From Oncomelania hupensis (Eukaryota; Mollusca; Gastropoda; Littorinimorpha; Pomatiopsidae), in NCBI GenBank assembly GCA_036898135.1, contig CM072513.1, forward strand, positions 85,125,508-85,189,507: a DNA stretch of 64,000 bases, in the 5' to 3' direction. A program made the translations under genes and the position numbers. Shown here in pieces: positions 42,781 to 54,758 of this stretch. How positions within the stretch are numbered: position 1 is the first letter of the stretch; each line of letters starts with the position of its first letter. Below the pieces are notes generated by a model. The model ran no database searches. It saw only the letters and a list, made by a program, of their open reading frames with translations, and was not told the DNA's origin.

Positions 42781-42785
<5 letters not shown>
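42239..42785. other. unassigned non-coding sequence
   Basis: A 101-codon frame (42356-42661) has no recognisable domain. Confidence 0.3.

Positions 42786-42860
<75 letters not shown>
42786..42860 (+). repeat. (GA)n microsatellite
   Basis: About 75 bp of GA. Confidence 0.95.
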
Positions 42861-42862
<2 letters not shown>

Positions 42863-43020
42863 TAGGGGATAGGGGAGAGGGAGGAAGATGGATGAGGTGT
42901 GCAATCTGCAGCCAATGACGGCACTGGATTACGACCACGGTGCAAAAGGTGTCCAAATTCCGGCTTTATTAGGTCGTAAGCGAACCAATGTACAAAGATC
43001 GCGACCATGTAGCAAATGGT

Positions 43021-43640
43021 CATGGCACTTATAGGGTCCAGCGGACGGCAAAGAACCGAATCAGGACCACGACTTGGTTGAAAGAGGGCTCACCCTTGAT
43101 CCGTATAAAACATCTGCTGAAACAACACTAATGGTAACACTGAAGGCACACCACAATACGGTCACTTTACAATAAAGGCATCCAAAGAGGGGGACGCTGA
43201 GGCTGTACTCGTAATTTATTGAACCCCCGTTTACAAAAACAAAATAGAATATAAACATCATTATATAATATTAACAAAACACATAAACATAAAATGCCTA
43301 CACTGCTAAATAATAATACAATAGAAAGCCCTAGTGACCATTTGGCAGAAAGCGTCCAATATCCCCAAGCTGATTCAACAGACCCCATACACAAATGAAG
43401 AGTTTTGGGACAGTTTTCAAAAAAAACAAAAATACGAATACGAATACTTTATTATCTCAATCAAAGAGAAATTCACACGTGGTGCCACATATAAATGTTA
43501 CAAGACGGTAAAGGATAGTATAACAACAATAAACAGTAAAACAGGATAAAAGTAGGCCTAATAAAAGGTAGATGTTTGGACTAGCGAAGAAGATAGTAGA
43601 TTGACAGAACAGAACAGGAACGAGAAATAACAAATGCGAG
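43021..43640 (-). repeat. dispersed repeat DR1, copy C, interrupted
   Basis: On the minus strand this matches copies A and B: the tail GGGTCCAGCGGAC at 43035, TTTACAATAAAGGCATCC at 43163, and CTAGTGACCATTTGGC at 43332. A LINE tail occupies 43433-43555. DR1-like sequence continues to about 43640, where a (GA)n tract follows. Confidence 0.8.
43433..43555 (-). mobile_element. 3' end of a CR1-type LINE with (TATTCG)n tail
   Basis: On the minus strand it ends GAGATAATAAAGTATTCG followed by repeated TATTCG. Only about 120 bp of 3' UTR is present, inserted in DR1 copy C. Confidence 0.7.
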
Positions 43641-43659
43641 TGACAGAAACAAATCAGAG

Positions 43660-43679
43660 CGAGAGAGAGAAAGAGAGAA

Positions 43680-43768
<89 letters not shown>
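43660..43768 (+). repeat. (GA)n microsatellite
   Basis: GA run over 85 bp long with an imperfect start. Confidence 0.95.
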
Positions 43769-43772
<4 letters not shown>

Positions 43773-45880
43773 AAAAAAGCACTATTTAGTTTCCATGCAA
43801 CATACTCACTCAAAACAAAGAGCCAGAACTAACATAAACAACACCCCAACACAAAATGGCGTTCTTCACTTTATTCCATAATATATATAACTGAACAGTC
43901 GAGGAGATCCCCATCTAAAAATCTAATATGAATTCCTCTGTTACTCTATTCCTCCCTTTATTAGAGTAAAAATACCCTCCCACCCGCTGTACACCCCCCT
44001 CCCTCTTGACCTCTCCCCACACACATTAGCTATAGGCTTACATAAAGATCAGGTATACACACGTTGAGGAATATTCAACAACATCATCAATACAGTGGTT
44101 CAGAAAAATAAAATCATAAAAATAAAAGAACAAACAAACAACTCAAAACAATCATTGCCGATATACACTCCAATCCCTCCTCTGTAGGCGAGACAACAAC
44201 TGCCAGTGGTTGACGCAAACCTGTTTGTCCACCTAGCTCATAGACAAAAGGTCAAACAGCAACTATTGTTTACACTCAAGCGAACTCTGAACAACCAACA
44301 TCGAGACTGCAGCAGTACCAACATTATTTTCAGCACTGGTAACAACAGACGTCAAGACTACAGCAGTACCATCAACGCACTCAAAACAACATAATACCAC
44401 GAGATTACGCCTTGGAAAGAAAGCTGACTGGCACAGAACTGTTGTCGTCTTTCCCAATTCAAGAGTTGCTGAATGAGCTGATAATATAAAACACTGTGTG
44501 CTGCTGTTCCGTGGTACAAATTGTGGCCACCGCCAAGCTTTTCATAACAACAGATCTGACATCACCGACACAAAGTTCATATACAGGCGTGACGACTATA
44601 CGTCAAACGCGCAGCAGGCTCGCGCCTTTGAACTGGCGGAGCGTGCGCGCACGTGCTACTAAAATATATTCAGTGGAAACAAAAAAGCTTGCTAAATGGA
44701 AACAATGCTTCACATACGCACATGTTTAATACGCTCATTCATTTTTAACAGAAAAATCTACATTTTCTGATCATAGATAAAATATGCTGCACCCAGACTG
44801 CTTATAAACGTTTCAGCATCTGATTATATGTTTCAATGACCACGCAAATGGCATTGCTAGTTGTAAACACTAGTAGCGTTGCTTATACGATGCTGCGTGC
44901 ATTAGCTAAATGCTATGTTCCAATGCTCAGTGCGTTCAAGTGCTCCCCCACAAAAGATTACAAAAAAGTAAATGGGGCACAACGAAATCTAATGGCCAAA
45001 AAAACACACACATTAGCATACAAATATTATAGAATAAACAAAGCTAGGGGTCAGTGAAATAAAATGAAATGAATTGTTTTGACACAATGTCTCACCTGCT
45101 CTCAGAGCTGGTCGGGCACTGGCTGAAAACAGTATCTAACTCAAGCCACAAAACTGCTGCACGCGCACATTGTAAAGCCTGGGACAACTGAGCCAACTAA
45201 AGTCTGTGTCAGAGGGTGCACGTGCATTAATGTGAGCTTTAGGGTCACAAGGACCAGGGGTATTTGGCGCGCCGCTACAGAGGAAGGTGAGACATCGCAT
45301 ACAGAGCCTTTACAGGAAGTCAACCCTTGGAAGAAAAGATCTCTCATCACAATGATAAAAGCATTTAATTTTATAACGAAAAACAAAAGGAACATGAAAT
45401 ACATGTATCCACAATTGTCTGTCTCTCGAGATCTCAACAGTTTGTTGTTTATTTTGATCATGACCCATGCCGGTACTATTTCAACGTGCCGGTAAATTAT
45501 GTGATTATATAAATGTTCCTGCAGTCCAAAAGCTCAATAACGGATACCACCAGCGCTATACAAACATGCCATACTATATCATTCACCCCAAGACCAGCAG
45601 TATATACCTAATAGACAAAAAAAATAACAGTCATCTACAAACAGCTGGGTAGAGACTAGACAAGGTCTGCTCCCTAACTCAACAGAGAGAAAAAGAGAGA
45701 GAGACTGTTTCGTCTAGACTCGGCTGCGCTGTATCATACAATTCCCGTGCATAGCATTGTGGCGGTAAAGCAAGAAAGCAACGACAACAAAGCCTTGATA
45801 CAGACACACTTAGTGATAATGACAGGTTTCTTGTTGTTGTTCAGTCTGTCTCGAGTACAGGAAAAGGTCAGATTTCATTA
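43769..45880. other. unassigned sequence downstream of the PY-NLS gene
   Basis: No gene or element was recognised on either strand. All open frames are short. Parts may belong to the 3' UTR of the minus-strand gene that ends at 46869. Confidence 0.3.
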
Positions 45881-46868
45881 ATTTGCTTTATTTTTTACAC
45901 TGACATCACTTTAAAATACGGACTACTGCAAACATTTTTTTCTTACACAGTTTTTTTCGCTCTTCTCTCATTTTAAAAAAAGAAAAGAAAAAGGGAGTGG
46001 ACTGGGATGGATACAGTAACATAGAACATTTTCTTCAACGATTTTTAGCAACCAAACCGTTGAAACAAGCTTTGCTATATAACATCGCACACGACTCACT
46101 TTATGTATAAAAATACACCGTTCCTCCACCTCCCCTATCCCCGCAAAACAAAATGACCCCCCCCCCCTCACAATCTAACCCATCCCAACAAAGAAAAAAT
46201 AATAATAGCAATAATAAAAAAAAATTAAAAAAAATCAAAACAATTTCTAATCAAAGTCGGACTGTAAAATAGAAGTCTACATTTTTCCCCTCTCCTTGAT
46301 GCTGCCTTTCAAGACTCGTTCAAAAAATAATTCATTTGCAAAACGACGGTGTTTTTTTTTCACTTCAAATAGTTCATTCTTTCTTTCATTCTTTTTGACA
46401 AAGCAGTTGATTTGGAACACATTCGTCACCCAGGAAAGTGAAAATTGGGGCGACTTTTCTCCAAACAAGTTCAGATAGAACAACTCTGCCACCCAGGAGG
46501 AGTGGACATTGGGGGCGCTTTCTCAGTGAAGTCAGTGCAGCCCCTAATGCGGAGACCTCCCACATTTGCCCTTTCTGGCTCTCTATGAACCTTTTTCTTC
46601 CAAAGAAATAAAATACTCTGGCGCTAAGCACGAAACGACAAAACATCAAATAACATCAAACTGTGAAACAACAGATATTCCAATCCAACACTGAACACGA
46701 CCCGTTTCAGGAGTCCTTCAGAGATTGCTGCTAATAGGATCTGCACTCCCGTTGGCTGGAAGTTGGCACCCCACAAAACTGGCGCCCATTCGTCCGGACC
46801 TCATCAGACCAACGCCTAAACGCAGGCCACAGTCCTTCACCCAACAATAAGATAAGAAGGTGCAGGAA
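45881..46868 (-). other. probable 3' UTR of the PY-NLS gene
   Basis: AT-rich sequence directly downstream of the TAG at 46869-46871 on the minus strand. A possible AATAAA (TTTATT on the plus strand) lies near 45889. The true end is not determined. Confidence 0.4.
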
Positions 46869-46961
46869 CTAGTACGGCCGATAGCGGTCCGTCTGCTGTG
46901 ACCCGGCTCCCCTGTGTGACCCTTGACCCCGACCGTAACCCTGACTTTGGCGATCACTGGC
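46869..46961 (-). CDS. Gly/Tyr-rich nuclear protein, last coding exon with PY-NLS
   Basis: The minus-strand acceptor TTGCAG|GCC at 46962 starts a phase-0 exon encoding 30 residues: a QGYGRGQG-type RG/YG segment, ending QQTDRYRPY and a TAG stop. The terminal R-x-x-P-Y matches the PY nuclear localisation signal read by transportin, as in FET proteins (FUS, EWS, TAF15) and some hnRNPs. This is the C-terminus of the gene whose other exons are at 47223-47350, 50633-50823 and 62041-62110. No RNA-binding domain is inside the window, so the family remains open. Confidence 0.8.
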   Translation of the reverse strand, partial: ASDRQSQGYGRGQGSHRGAGSQQTDRYRPY

Positions 46962-47222
46962 CTGCAACACAACAACCACAAATAAGGTCAGCCGAGGATT
47001 GAAATTACGGCACACCAACACACACTTATTATACAGGCAAATACAGGTATAGCCTACATATGTAGGCAACAATTTCCATCTTGACCCGTTGTTGGTTGCT
47101 CTCTCAGTCTTCAATAATGTTAATTTTCATAATGCTGTTTAGTCATTTTCTATGGACAAGGTAGAGAGGAACAGACAAAATAAATTGAGTGCTGCGTTTT
47201 CTATCTAATGTTCCACGCTCAC

Positions 47223-47350
47223 CCGCTGGTAGTTGTCGTCTCTGCGACGTCCGCCGTCGCCATAGCCACCGGACAGGGGTGGACGTCCGTTGCCGCTGCT
47301 GCCGTACTCACGGTAGCGGTCTGGACCTCCTCCTCCTCCTCCGCCATATC
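47223..47350 (-). CDS. Gly/Tyr/Arg-rich nuclear protein, third visible exon
   Basis: This 128-bp exon on the minus strand lies between acceptor CCCAAGCAG|GA and donor CAGCGG|GTGAGC. It starts with two bases completing a split Gly codon and ends in phase 0, matching both neighbours. It encodes YGGGGGGPDRYREYG, then GRPPLSGGYGDGGRRRDDNY. It is low-complexity Gly/Tyr/Arg sequence typical of disordered tails of RNA-binding proteins. The acceptor lies at the first unit of a tandem repeat (47351-47880). Confidence 0.85.
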
Positions 47351-47880
47351 CTGCTTGGGACACAACATCTAATGATAGGGAGGGTGATTATCTTTTGCCA
47401 TAATGAACACTACACCACACACATAGATAGCCTGCTTCGGACACAACATCTAATGATAGGGAGGGTGATTATCTTTTCCCATAATGAACACTACACAACA
47501 CACAACATCTAATGGTAGGGAGGGTGATTATCTTTTCCCATAATGAACACTACACAACACACATCTAATGATAGGGAGGGTGATTATCTTTTCCCATAAT
47601 GAACACTACACAACGCACAACATCTAATGATAGGGAGGGTGATTATCTTTTCCCATAATGAACACTACACCACACACAACATCTAATGATAGGGAGGGTG
47701 ATTATCTTTTCCCGTAATGAACACTACACAACATACATACATAGCCTGCTTCGGACACAACATCTTATGATACGGAGGGTGATTATCTTTTCCCATAATG
47801 AACACTACACCAGACACAACATCTAATGATACAGAGGGTGATATCTTTTCCCATAATGAGCAATACACCAGACACATACA
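47351..47880 (+). repeat. 55-80-bp tandem repeat abutting a splice acceptor
   Basis: About eight units share ACAACATCTAATGATAGGGA and then GGGTGATTATCTTTTCCCAT. Spacings are near 60 bp, with two longer units of about 80 bp. The longer units (near 47430 and 47746) also carry CCTGCTTCGGACAC, a near copy of the real acceptor region CCTGCTTGGGACAC at 47350. Confidence 0.9.
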
Positions 47881-48123
47881 TGGCCAGAAGTGCAAAGCAA
47901 TGAAGCCGCAAGTACAGTCCGTGGCTGCTGTAGCGCGATGGCCCCAGAGCTGATGCATTCGCAGCACGAACCCAGTCCCTACATTGTTCCAACGCCCTAC
48001 CTCTGTGTTAAAGCGTTGGCCCGGCACACCGCTGACCCAGGTTCCAGGCCCGTAATAGACAAGATAATATGTTGACACTTTCTTTTGGTCCCTCTTGGTG
48101 GCTCGCTGTTGCTTTGGGTCCCT

Positions 48124-50142
48124 TACCCTCTCTACCCTGGAGTGGTTATCCATGTCTCTCTACCCTGGAGTGGATATCCCTGTCTCTCTACCCTGGAGTG
48201 GTTATCCCTTTCTCTCTACTCTGGAGTGGTTATCCCTGTCTCTCTACCCTGGAGTGGTTATCCCTGTCTCTCTACTCTGGAGTGGTTATCCCTGTCTCTC
48301 TACTCTGGAGTGGTTATCCCTGTCCCTCTACCCTGGAGAGTTATCCCTGTCTCTCTATCCTGGAGTGGTTATCCCTGTCTCTCTACTCTGGAGTGGTTAT
48401 CCCTGTCTCTCTACCCTGGAGTGGTTATCCCTGTCTCTCTACTCTGGAGTGGTTATCCCTGTCTCTCTACCCTGGAGTGGTTATCCCTGTCTCTCTACTC
48501 TGGAGTGGTTATCCCTGTCTGTTATCCCTGTCTCTCTACCCTGGAGTGGTTATCCCTGTCTCTCTACTGGAGTGGTTATCCCTGTCTGTTATCCCTGTCT
48601 CTCTACTCTGGAGTGGTTATCCTTGTCTCTCTACTGGAGTGGTTATCCCTGTCTCTCTACTCTGAAGTGGTTATCCCTGTCTCTCTACTCTGGAGTGGTT
48701 ATCCCTGTCTCTCTACTCTGGAGTGGATATCCCTGTCTGTTATCCCTGTCTCTCTACCCTGGAGTGGTTATCCCTGTCTCTCTACCCTGGAGTGGTTATC
48801 CCTGTCTCTCTACTCTGGAGTGGTTATCCCTGTCTCTCTACTCTGGAGTGGATATCCCTGTCTCTCTACTCTGGAGTGGTTATCCCTGTCTCTCTACTCT
48901 GGAGTGGTTATCCCTGTCTCTCTACCCTGGAGTGGTTATCCCTGTCTCTCTACTCTGGAGTGGTTATCCCTGTCTCTCTACTCTGGAGTGGTTATCCCTG
49001 TCTCTCTACTCTGGAGTGGTTATCCCTGTCTCTCTACTCTGGAGTGGTTATCCCTGTCTCTCTACTCTGGAGTGGATATCCCTGTCTCTCTACTCTGGAG
49101 TGGTTATCCCTGTCTCTCTACTCTGGAGTGGATATCCCTGTCTCTCTACTCTGGAGTGGTTATCCCTGTCTCTCTACTCTGGAGTGGTTATCCCTGTCTC
49201 TCTACCCTGGAGTGGTTATCCCTGTCTCTCTACTCTGGAGTGGTTATCCCTGTCTCTCTACTGGAGTGGTTATCCCTGTCTCTCTACTGGAGTGGTTATC
49301 CCTGTCTCTCTACTCTGGAGTGGTTATCCATGTCTATCTACTCTGGAGTGGTTATCCCTGTCTCTCTACCCTGGAGTGGTTATCCCTGTCTCTCTACTCT
49401 GGAGTGGTTATCCCTGTCTCTCTACTCTGGAGTGGTTATCCCTGTCTCTCTACTCTGGAGTGGTTATCCCTGTCTCTCTACCCTGGAGTGGTTATCCCTG
49501 TCTCTCTACCCTGGAGTGGTTATCCCTGTCTCTCTACCCTGGAGTGGTTATCCCTGTCTCTCTACTCTGGAGTGGTTATCCCTGTCTCTCTACCCTGGAG
49601 TGGTTATCCCTGTCTCTCTACTCTGGAGTGGTTATCCCTGTCTCTCTACACTGGAGTGGTTATCTCTGTCTCTCTACCCTGGAGTGGTTATCCCTGTCTC
49701 TCTACACTGGAGTGGTTATCCCTGTCTCTCTACCCTGGAGTGGTTATCCCTGTCTCTCTACCCTGGAGTGGTTATCCATGTCTATCTACTCTGGAGTGGT
49801 TATCCCTGTCTATCTACTCTGGAGTGGTTATCCCTGTATCTCTACTCTGGAGTGGTTATCCCTGTCTCTCTACCCTGGAGTGGTTATCCCTGTATCTCTA
49901 CCCTGGAGTGGTTATCACTGTCTCTCTACCCTGGAGTGGTTATCCCTGTCTCTCTACTCTGGAGTGGTTATCCCTGTCTATCTACCCTGGAGTGGTTATC
50001 CCTGTCTCTCTACTCTGGAGTGGTTATCCCTGTCTATCTACTCTGGAGTGGTTATCCCTGTCTCTCTACCCTGGAGTGGTTATCCCTGTCTCTCTACTCT
50101 GGAGTGGTTATCCCTGTCTCTCTACACTGGAGTGGTTATCCC
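48124..50142 (+). repeat. 28-bp minisatellite, about 70 copies
   Basis: The unit is CTCTACCCTGGAGTGGTTAT followed by CCCTGTCT. CTACC and CTACT variants are mixed. Shorter units (CTCTACTGGAGTGG, TGTCTGTTATCC) are concentrated at 48520-48760 and 49255-49315. It lies in the intron between the exons at 50633 and 47350. Since 28 is not a multiple of three and the unit lacks stops, all three plus-strand frames stay open (534 to 708 codons). These are not genes. Confidence 0.95.
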
Positions 50143-50632
50143 AATGGTGGAAGAGGAGGTTCAGCTTCAATGTTGATTCATTCCTCACTTTCGAACATTG
50201 CCTCACACTGACTCAACCAAAGCTTTTAGGTTTTGAAGCTAGTTCAGCCAGGCTAGCTATAAATAGCTTCGCCTGTGCTCTTCTTTCCATTCCTTTAACT
50301 GAAAAGGAGGGTGTAGGCAAGCTATAAATAGCCCGCAGCCAGCAAAATGTGGGACAACCTAAGAGTGCTGCTCATATAGGCATTGAGCTACTGTGGCCTA
50401 GAGCTGTTATTTGAGTGGGTAAATGCGCTTTAAAAGTACCTAAATCTTGGCAATTTGGGGAGGAAAAAGTGAGCATCGAGCATTCGACAAATAGATACCT
50501 GCGCGACGCAAGCGGACACCATCATCATGATAACCAAGGAAGGCGGATCGCTATACCGAGTTTGGCTACAGCAATCTTTGGGTTCAAAGACTTCTCAGCA
50601 ACGACCGTCACTGATAAATGGACTGTGCTTAC
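50143..50632 (-). other. intronic sequence of the PY-NLS gene
   Basis: Between the minisatellite and the donor at 50632. A GCTATAAATAGC block occurs twice in similar form (near 50257 and 50321). Nothing else was recognised. Confidence 0.4.
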
Positions 50633-50823
50633 CTTGGTTCCGACCGCCGTATCCTCCGCTGCTTCCTCCTCCGTAGCCACCACCACTTCTGCTTTGCCCA
50701 TACCCGCCACCGCCACCGGAGCCGTAAGATGGGTTGGAGGTGCCCGGCAGAGGACGGTACACTTCAGGTTGGCGACTGCTGCCCCCGTAGGTAGGTGGAG
50801 GCACAGCGCCGTACGCGTTGTTG
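50633..50823 (-). CDS. Gly/Tyr/Ser-rich nuclear protein, second visible exon
   Basis: This 191-bp exon has acceptor GTGTTTCAG|C and donor CCAAG|GTAAGC, both strong. The C completes an AGC codon begun by the exon at 62041-62110. The exon encodes NNAYGAVPPPTYGGSSRQPE, then YRPLPGTSNPSYG and a GGGGGYGQSRSGGGYGGG tract. It ends one base into a codon completed by the next exon. The composition suggests a prion-like, phase-separating tail. Phase agreement at all three junctions strongly supports the gene model. Confidence 0.88.
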
Positions 50824-50956
50824 CTGAAACACAAGGAAACGCACCATGATAGTAAAGGCTGGAGCAGGCACAAGCAACAAACCCCTGTGTGAGTTCACAG
50901 TTACACAGTTTGCATGTATTGACATGTTGTTTTTTTTAAAGCAAAAGTAAGATTGG

Positions 50957-50997
50957 AGAGAGAGAGATAGAGATAGAGAGAGAGAGAGAGAGAGAGA
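50957..50997 (+). repeat. (GA)n microsatellite
   Basis: Short GA run with GATA interruptions. Confidence 0.85.
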
Positions 50998-51055
50998 ATG
51001 TTCGTTGGGAACACGTGACTTATTGGTTCCTTTGCTACAAAAGTAAGATCAGGGT

Positions 51056-51946
51056 TTAGAAGAGAGGAGAAGAAAGAAGGAGAAGAAAGAAGAAGAAGAA
51101 AGAAGAAGAAGAAAGAAGAAGAAGAAAGAAGAAGAAGGAAGAAGAAGGAGAAGAAAGAAAGAGAAGAAGGGAGGAGAAGAAAGAAGGAGAAGAAGGAAGG
51201 GGAGGAAGGAAGGAGAAGAAGGAAGGAGAAGAAAGAAAGAGAAGGAAGGAGGAGAAAGAAAGAGAAGGAAGGAGAAGAAAGAAAGAGAAGGAAGGAGAAG
51301 AAAGAAAGAGAAGGAAGGAGAAGAAAGAAAGAGAAGGAAGGAGAAGAAGGAAGGAGAAGAAGGAAGGAGAAGAAAGAAAGAGAAGGAAGGAGAAGAAGGA
51401 AGGAGAAGAAGGAAGGAGAAGAAGGAAGGAGAAGAAGGAAGGAGAAGAAAGAAAGAGAAGGAAGGAGAAGAAGGAAGGAGAAGAAGGAAGGAGAAGGAAG
51501 GAGAAGAAGGAAGGAGAAGAAAGAAAGAGAAGGAAGGAGAAGAAAGAAAGAGAAGGAAGGAGAAGAAGGAAGGAGAAGAAGGAAGGAGAAGAAAGAAAGA
51601 GAAGGAAGGAGAAGAAGGAAGGAGAAGAAGGAAGGAGAAGAAGGAAGGAGAAGAAGGAAGGAGAAGAAGGAAGGAGAAGAAGGAAGGAGAAGGAAGGAGA
51701 AGAAGGAAGGAGAAGAAGGAAGGAGAAGAAGGAAGGAGAAGAAGGAAGGAGAAGAAGGAAGGAGAAGAAGGAAGGAGAAGAAGGAAGGAGAAGAAAGAAA
51801 GAGAAGGAAGGAGAAGAAGGAAGGAGAAGAAGGAAGGAGAAGAAGGAAGGAGAAGAAGGAAGGAGAAGAAAGAAAGAGAAGGAAGGAGGAGAAGAAAGAA
51901 GGAGGAGAAGAAAGAAGAAGGAGAAGAAAGAAGAAGAAGAAGAAGT
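51056..51946 (+). repeat. homopurine minisatellite (GAAGGA/GAAGAA)
   Basis: About 890 bp contain only A and G on the plus strand. They are built from units such as GAAGGAAGGAGAAGAA and the variant GAAAGAAAGAGAAGGAAGGA. The complementary strand gives Phe/Ser/Leu-rich frames of 335-362 codons that have no gene features. It lies in the 11.2-kb intron of the PY-NLS gene, where the pre-mRNA would be pure pyrimidine. Confidence 0.95.
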
Positions 51947-54726
51947 AGCAGGCGGAGGAATGAAGAGAGTGCGGAGGAAGAGATGACTAACATCAAGATA
52001 AAGATGTGAAAGTTGAGATAAAGAAGAAATAAAGGGCAAAGGGACCGGATGTACATTTAAATAACTAAATAAATTAATAATGAAACACACAGATACATTA
52101 AATAAATAGAAATACCAAATCATTTCGAAGAAAAAAAAACCCATCCTACATATTTCCTACCTTTCAAAAATACTTGAATATCGATTTTTTGTTGGGGGGG
52201 GGGGGGGGTAGCTTTTTAATAAAATTTACCACCCTACCTTTTTCCAACCCTAACTACACGCATTTCTTTTTCAATTTGTCTGTTCAGACAGTGTGACCAC
52301 ATTTCCTCTGTTACTGCGCTTTGTTTGCCTACAGTATTTCTCTTTCAGCTCAGTGTATATTCCGCTGAAAGCAATGGGCATTTGCCTGCTGTGTCCAGCG
52401 TATTTCTTGTATACATGCACTTGCGCTTTCCCTGGGTAGGGTTGTGTTGACGTGCTGTTTGCGTGGCCTGTGTAAGCTATAGCTATAGTCTGTAGGGCCT
52501 TATGCGACGTATTTGCTGACCTGCCCTGCTAATAGAGGACGTTAAGTGTGCTTCTAGTCCAGTGCCGGCCGAAAACAAAAAAAGAAAAGACAATTTTTTT
52601 AAAAAAGGTATTTAAAAAAGTAGAAAAAAAGACAAGAAAATAAAATCAAAAAGAAAAAAAAAACAATAAAGAAAAGAAAGAAAGAAAACAAAAAAGAACG
52701 AGAAAATAAACAATATGAAAGAAAGAAATACAAGAAACAAAAAGAAAGAAAGAAAACAAAGAAATTGCCAGAAAAGGAAAAAGAGGAAAAGAAAAAAAGA
52801 AAAGAAAAGAAAAGAAAAGAAAAAGAAAAAAGAAACGAACAGAAAATAAAAAAAAAAGAAAGAAAAAATATCAAACTGAAAAAAAAAAAAAAAGATAATG
52901 AAAGACAGAACAGATAGTGACGTGGCGGAATCAGAGCTGACGATGTAGGGATCCAGAAAAGCCAAAGTTGGGGAGGTTTGCCTGACAATTTGTCACAGTT
53001 GAAAGAAGCGTGCAGCATTGTGTGCAATGGTTGGTTGGTATGTTGTGGTTAGCGTGTGAGTGTTTGAGTGCTTGGTGTGTGAGTGCTTGGGTTGGGGTTT
53101 GGAGAAGGGGGTTGGGAGAGAGTCATTTGGACCGTATTTGGATTATTAGGAAAACAAAGAGAACGTGTCACATCGCAATGTTGTCGACGACTATACCACA
53201 GACCGACAAACCGATATATCACACAGGATGATTAGCCATGTTGGAAACAAGTGTTTGTTAGAAATTAACAATATCCTATCCTGTGTGTTCGACTATCCGG
53301 AAAGACAAACGGTATTGAGGGTATCCACCAGACAGCCTCATCAGCTCCAACACGGTGGGCTACCCAACAAAAGTCGGGTAGGAGACTACCCGGTTATCTG
53401 TCCGCGAAATGACCTGCGTGATGAAGGTACCCGAGATCTGAAGAGCTTCTCCAAGTTGTGAGCAAACGGAGAGTCGGTATTGATACCCGGAAAGACAAAT
53501 GACTTTCGGGTACCGGAGTCTGGAAGAGCCTCTTAAAGATGTTGGCTGGCAAACGACAGTGAGGTATGAGGCAATCTGGGTATGCATGATATGATTGGAA
53601 GTGCTGTGGTTGCGAACAGCTTGCACTAGTTGTTATGCTAACAAACCATAGCTGGGGATCCAGTGCCAAAGCCAGGCTCTCCACGCCCGTGTCATTTACA
53701 TCGAGTTTAAGCGGCTTTACAATAACACAACCACGCTCGTCTTGTGGTCCTCCGTATGTTAGTATAGCGTTTTATTCCTGTTCTGCTTGCACTGCTTCCT
53801 TCGCTTCTGACTTGTTCATCCCACTCTCTCGTGTTTGCGGTTGTTTATGAGGTCTGCACATCTCCACAAATTGCCAACCTATTGAACATTTCACAAATGG
53901 GAGTTTTTTTTTTTTAAGTCAGCTACAGAAACAAGGCTACCAAATGCCTCATTGTCAAAGTGGGTGCACGACGAAATATAATGTTAGCGCCTATTCATCG
54001 AAGTTGGTTTATCACCTTAGCTGCTTCTAACAACGCCAAACTCTGCATACCTCGCGATAAAAAACGTGACTGAGGATTAGACGATGCCTTCTCTGTCTGT
54101 CTGTCTGTCTTTGTGTCTGTCTGTCTCTCTCTCTCTCACCCACTCAAGCAAGTCTCAACTATGCTGTTTGACCTCGTGATACACCATGGACGATATCCTA
54201 GACGACGTAACGACTCCATCATTGACCAATTAGGCTGTCGTCTGCAACCTTCTGTCGATTAGCGCCCAAGCACACCTGAGAGGATTTGTGCGACTGATGG
54301 ACTTCATCCACGTTCTCCAACAATACGATGTACGAGTATGTCAGCTTTCGCAGATACACTGGCCGAGTAGTCTTCGGCGTGACAGGGTCAGCACTATCTT
54401 GCAGCGGGTGACGGTTGCCGGTAGATAACTACAAAGGACTACTTCACTGTTACATTTTATTGATGTATTGTTTTGAGCGTACGACAAATACGTGGCTCTG
54501 TTACAAGTGACCCAAACCTTGAGCCGCACCTTGAGTCTGACAGTGCATAGTACAAGTAAACACTCCAGATAGTCTGGACTCGTTCGATGCAGGTCAGATT
54601 TCACCGAAGAGGCAATGACTTCCAGGGATAGTTGAAGGAACAGATGTCTTGACACAAAAGACGGATAGGATTAAACTACCTCAGTACCCCTACTCCCTCC
54701 CTCACTACCCCCCCCCCACCTTCTCC

Positions 54727-54758
<32 letters not shown>

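Noticed and set aside
48085..50327. Three overlapping plus-strand frames of 534-708 codons
   Set aside because: They are translations of a 28-bp repeat in three frames, have identical periodic content, and lie within an intron of the opposite strand.
51049..52144. 335- and 362-codon minus-strand frames rich in Phe, Ser and Leu
   Set aside because: Product of the homopurine tract. Both frames arise from the same repeat.
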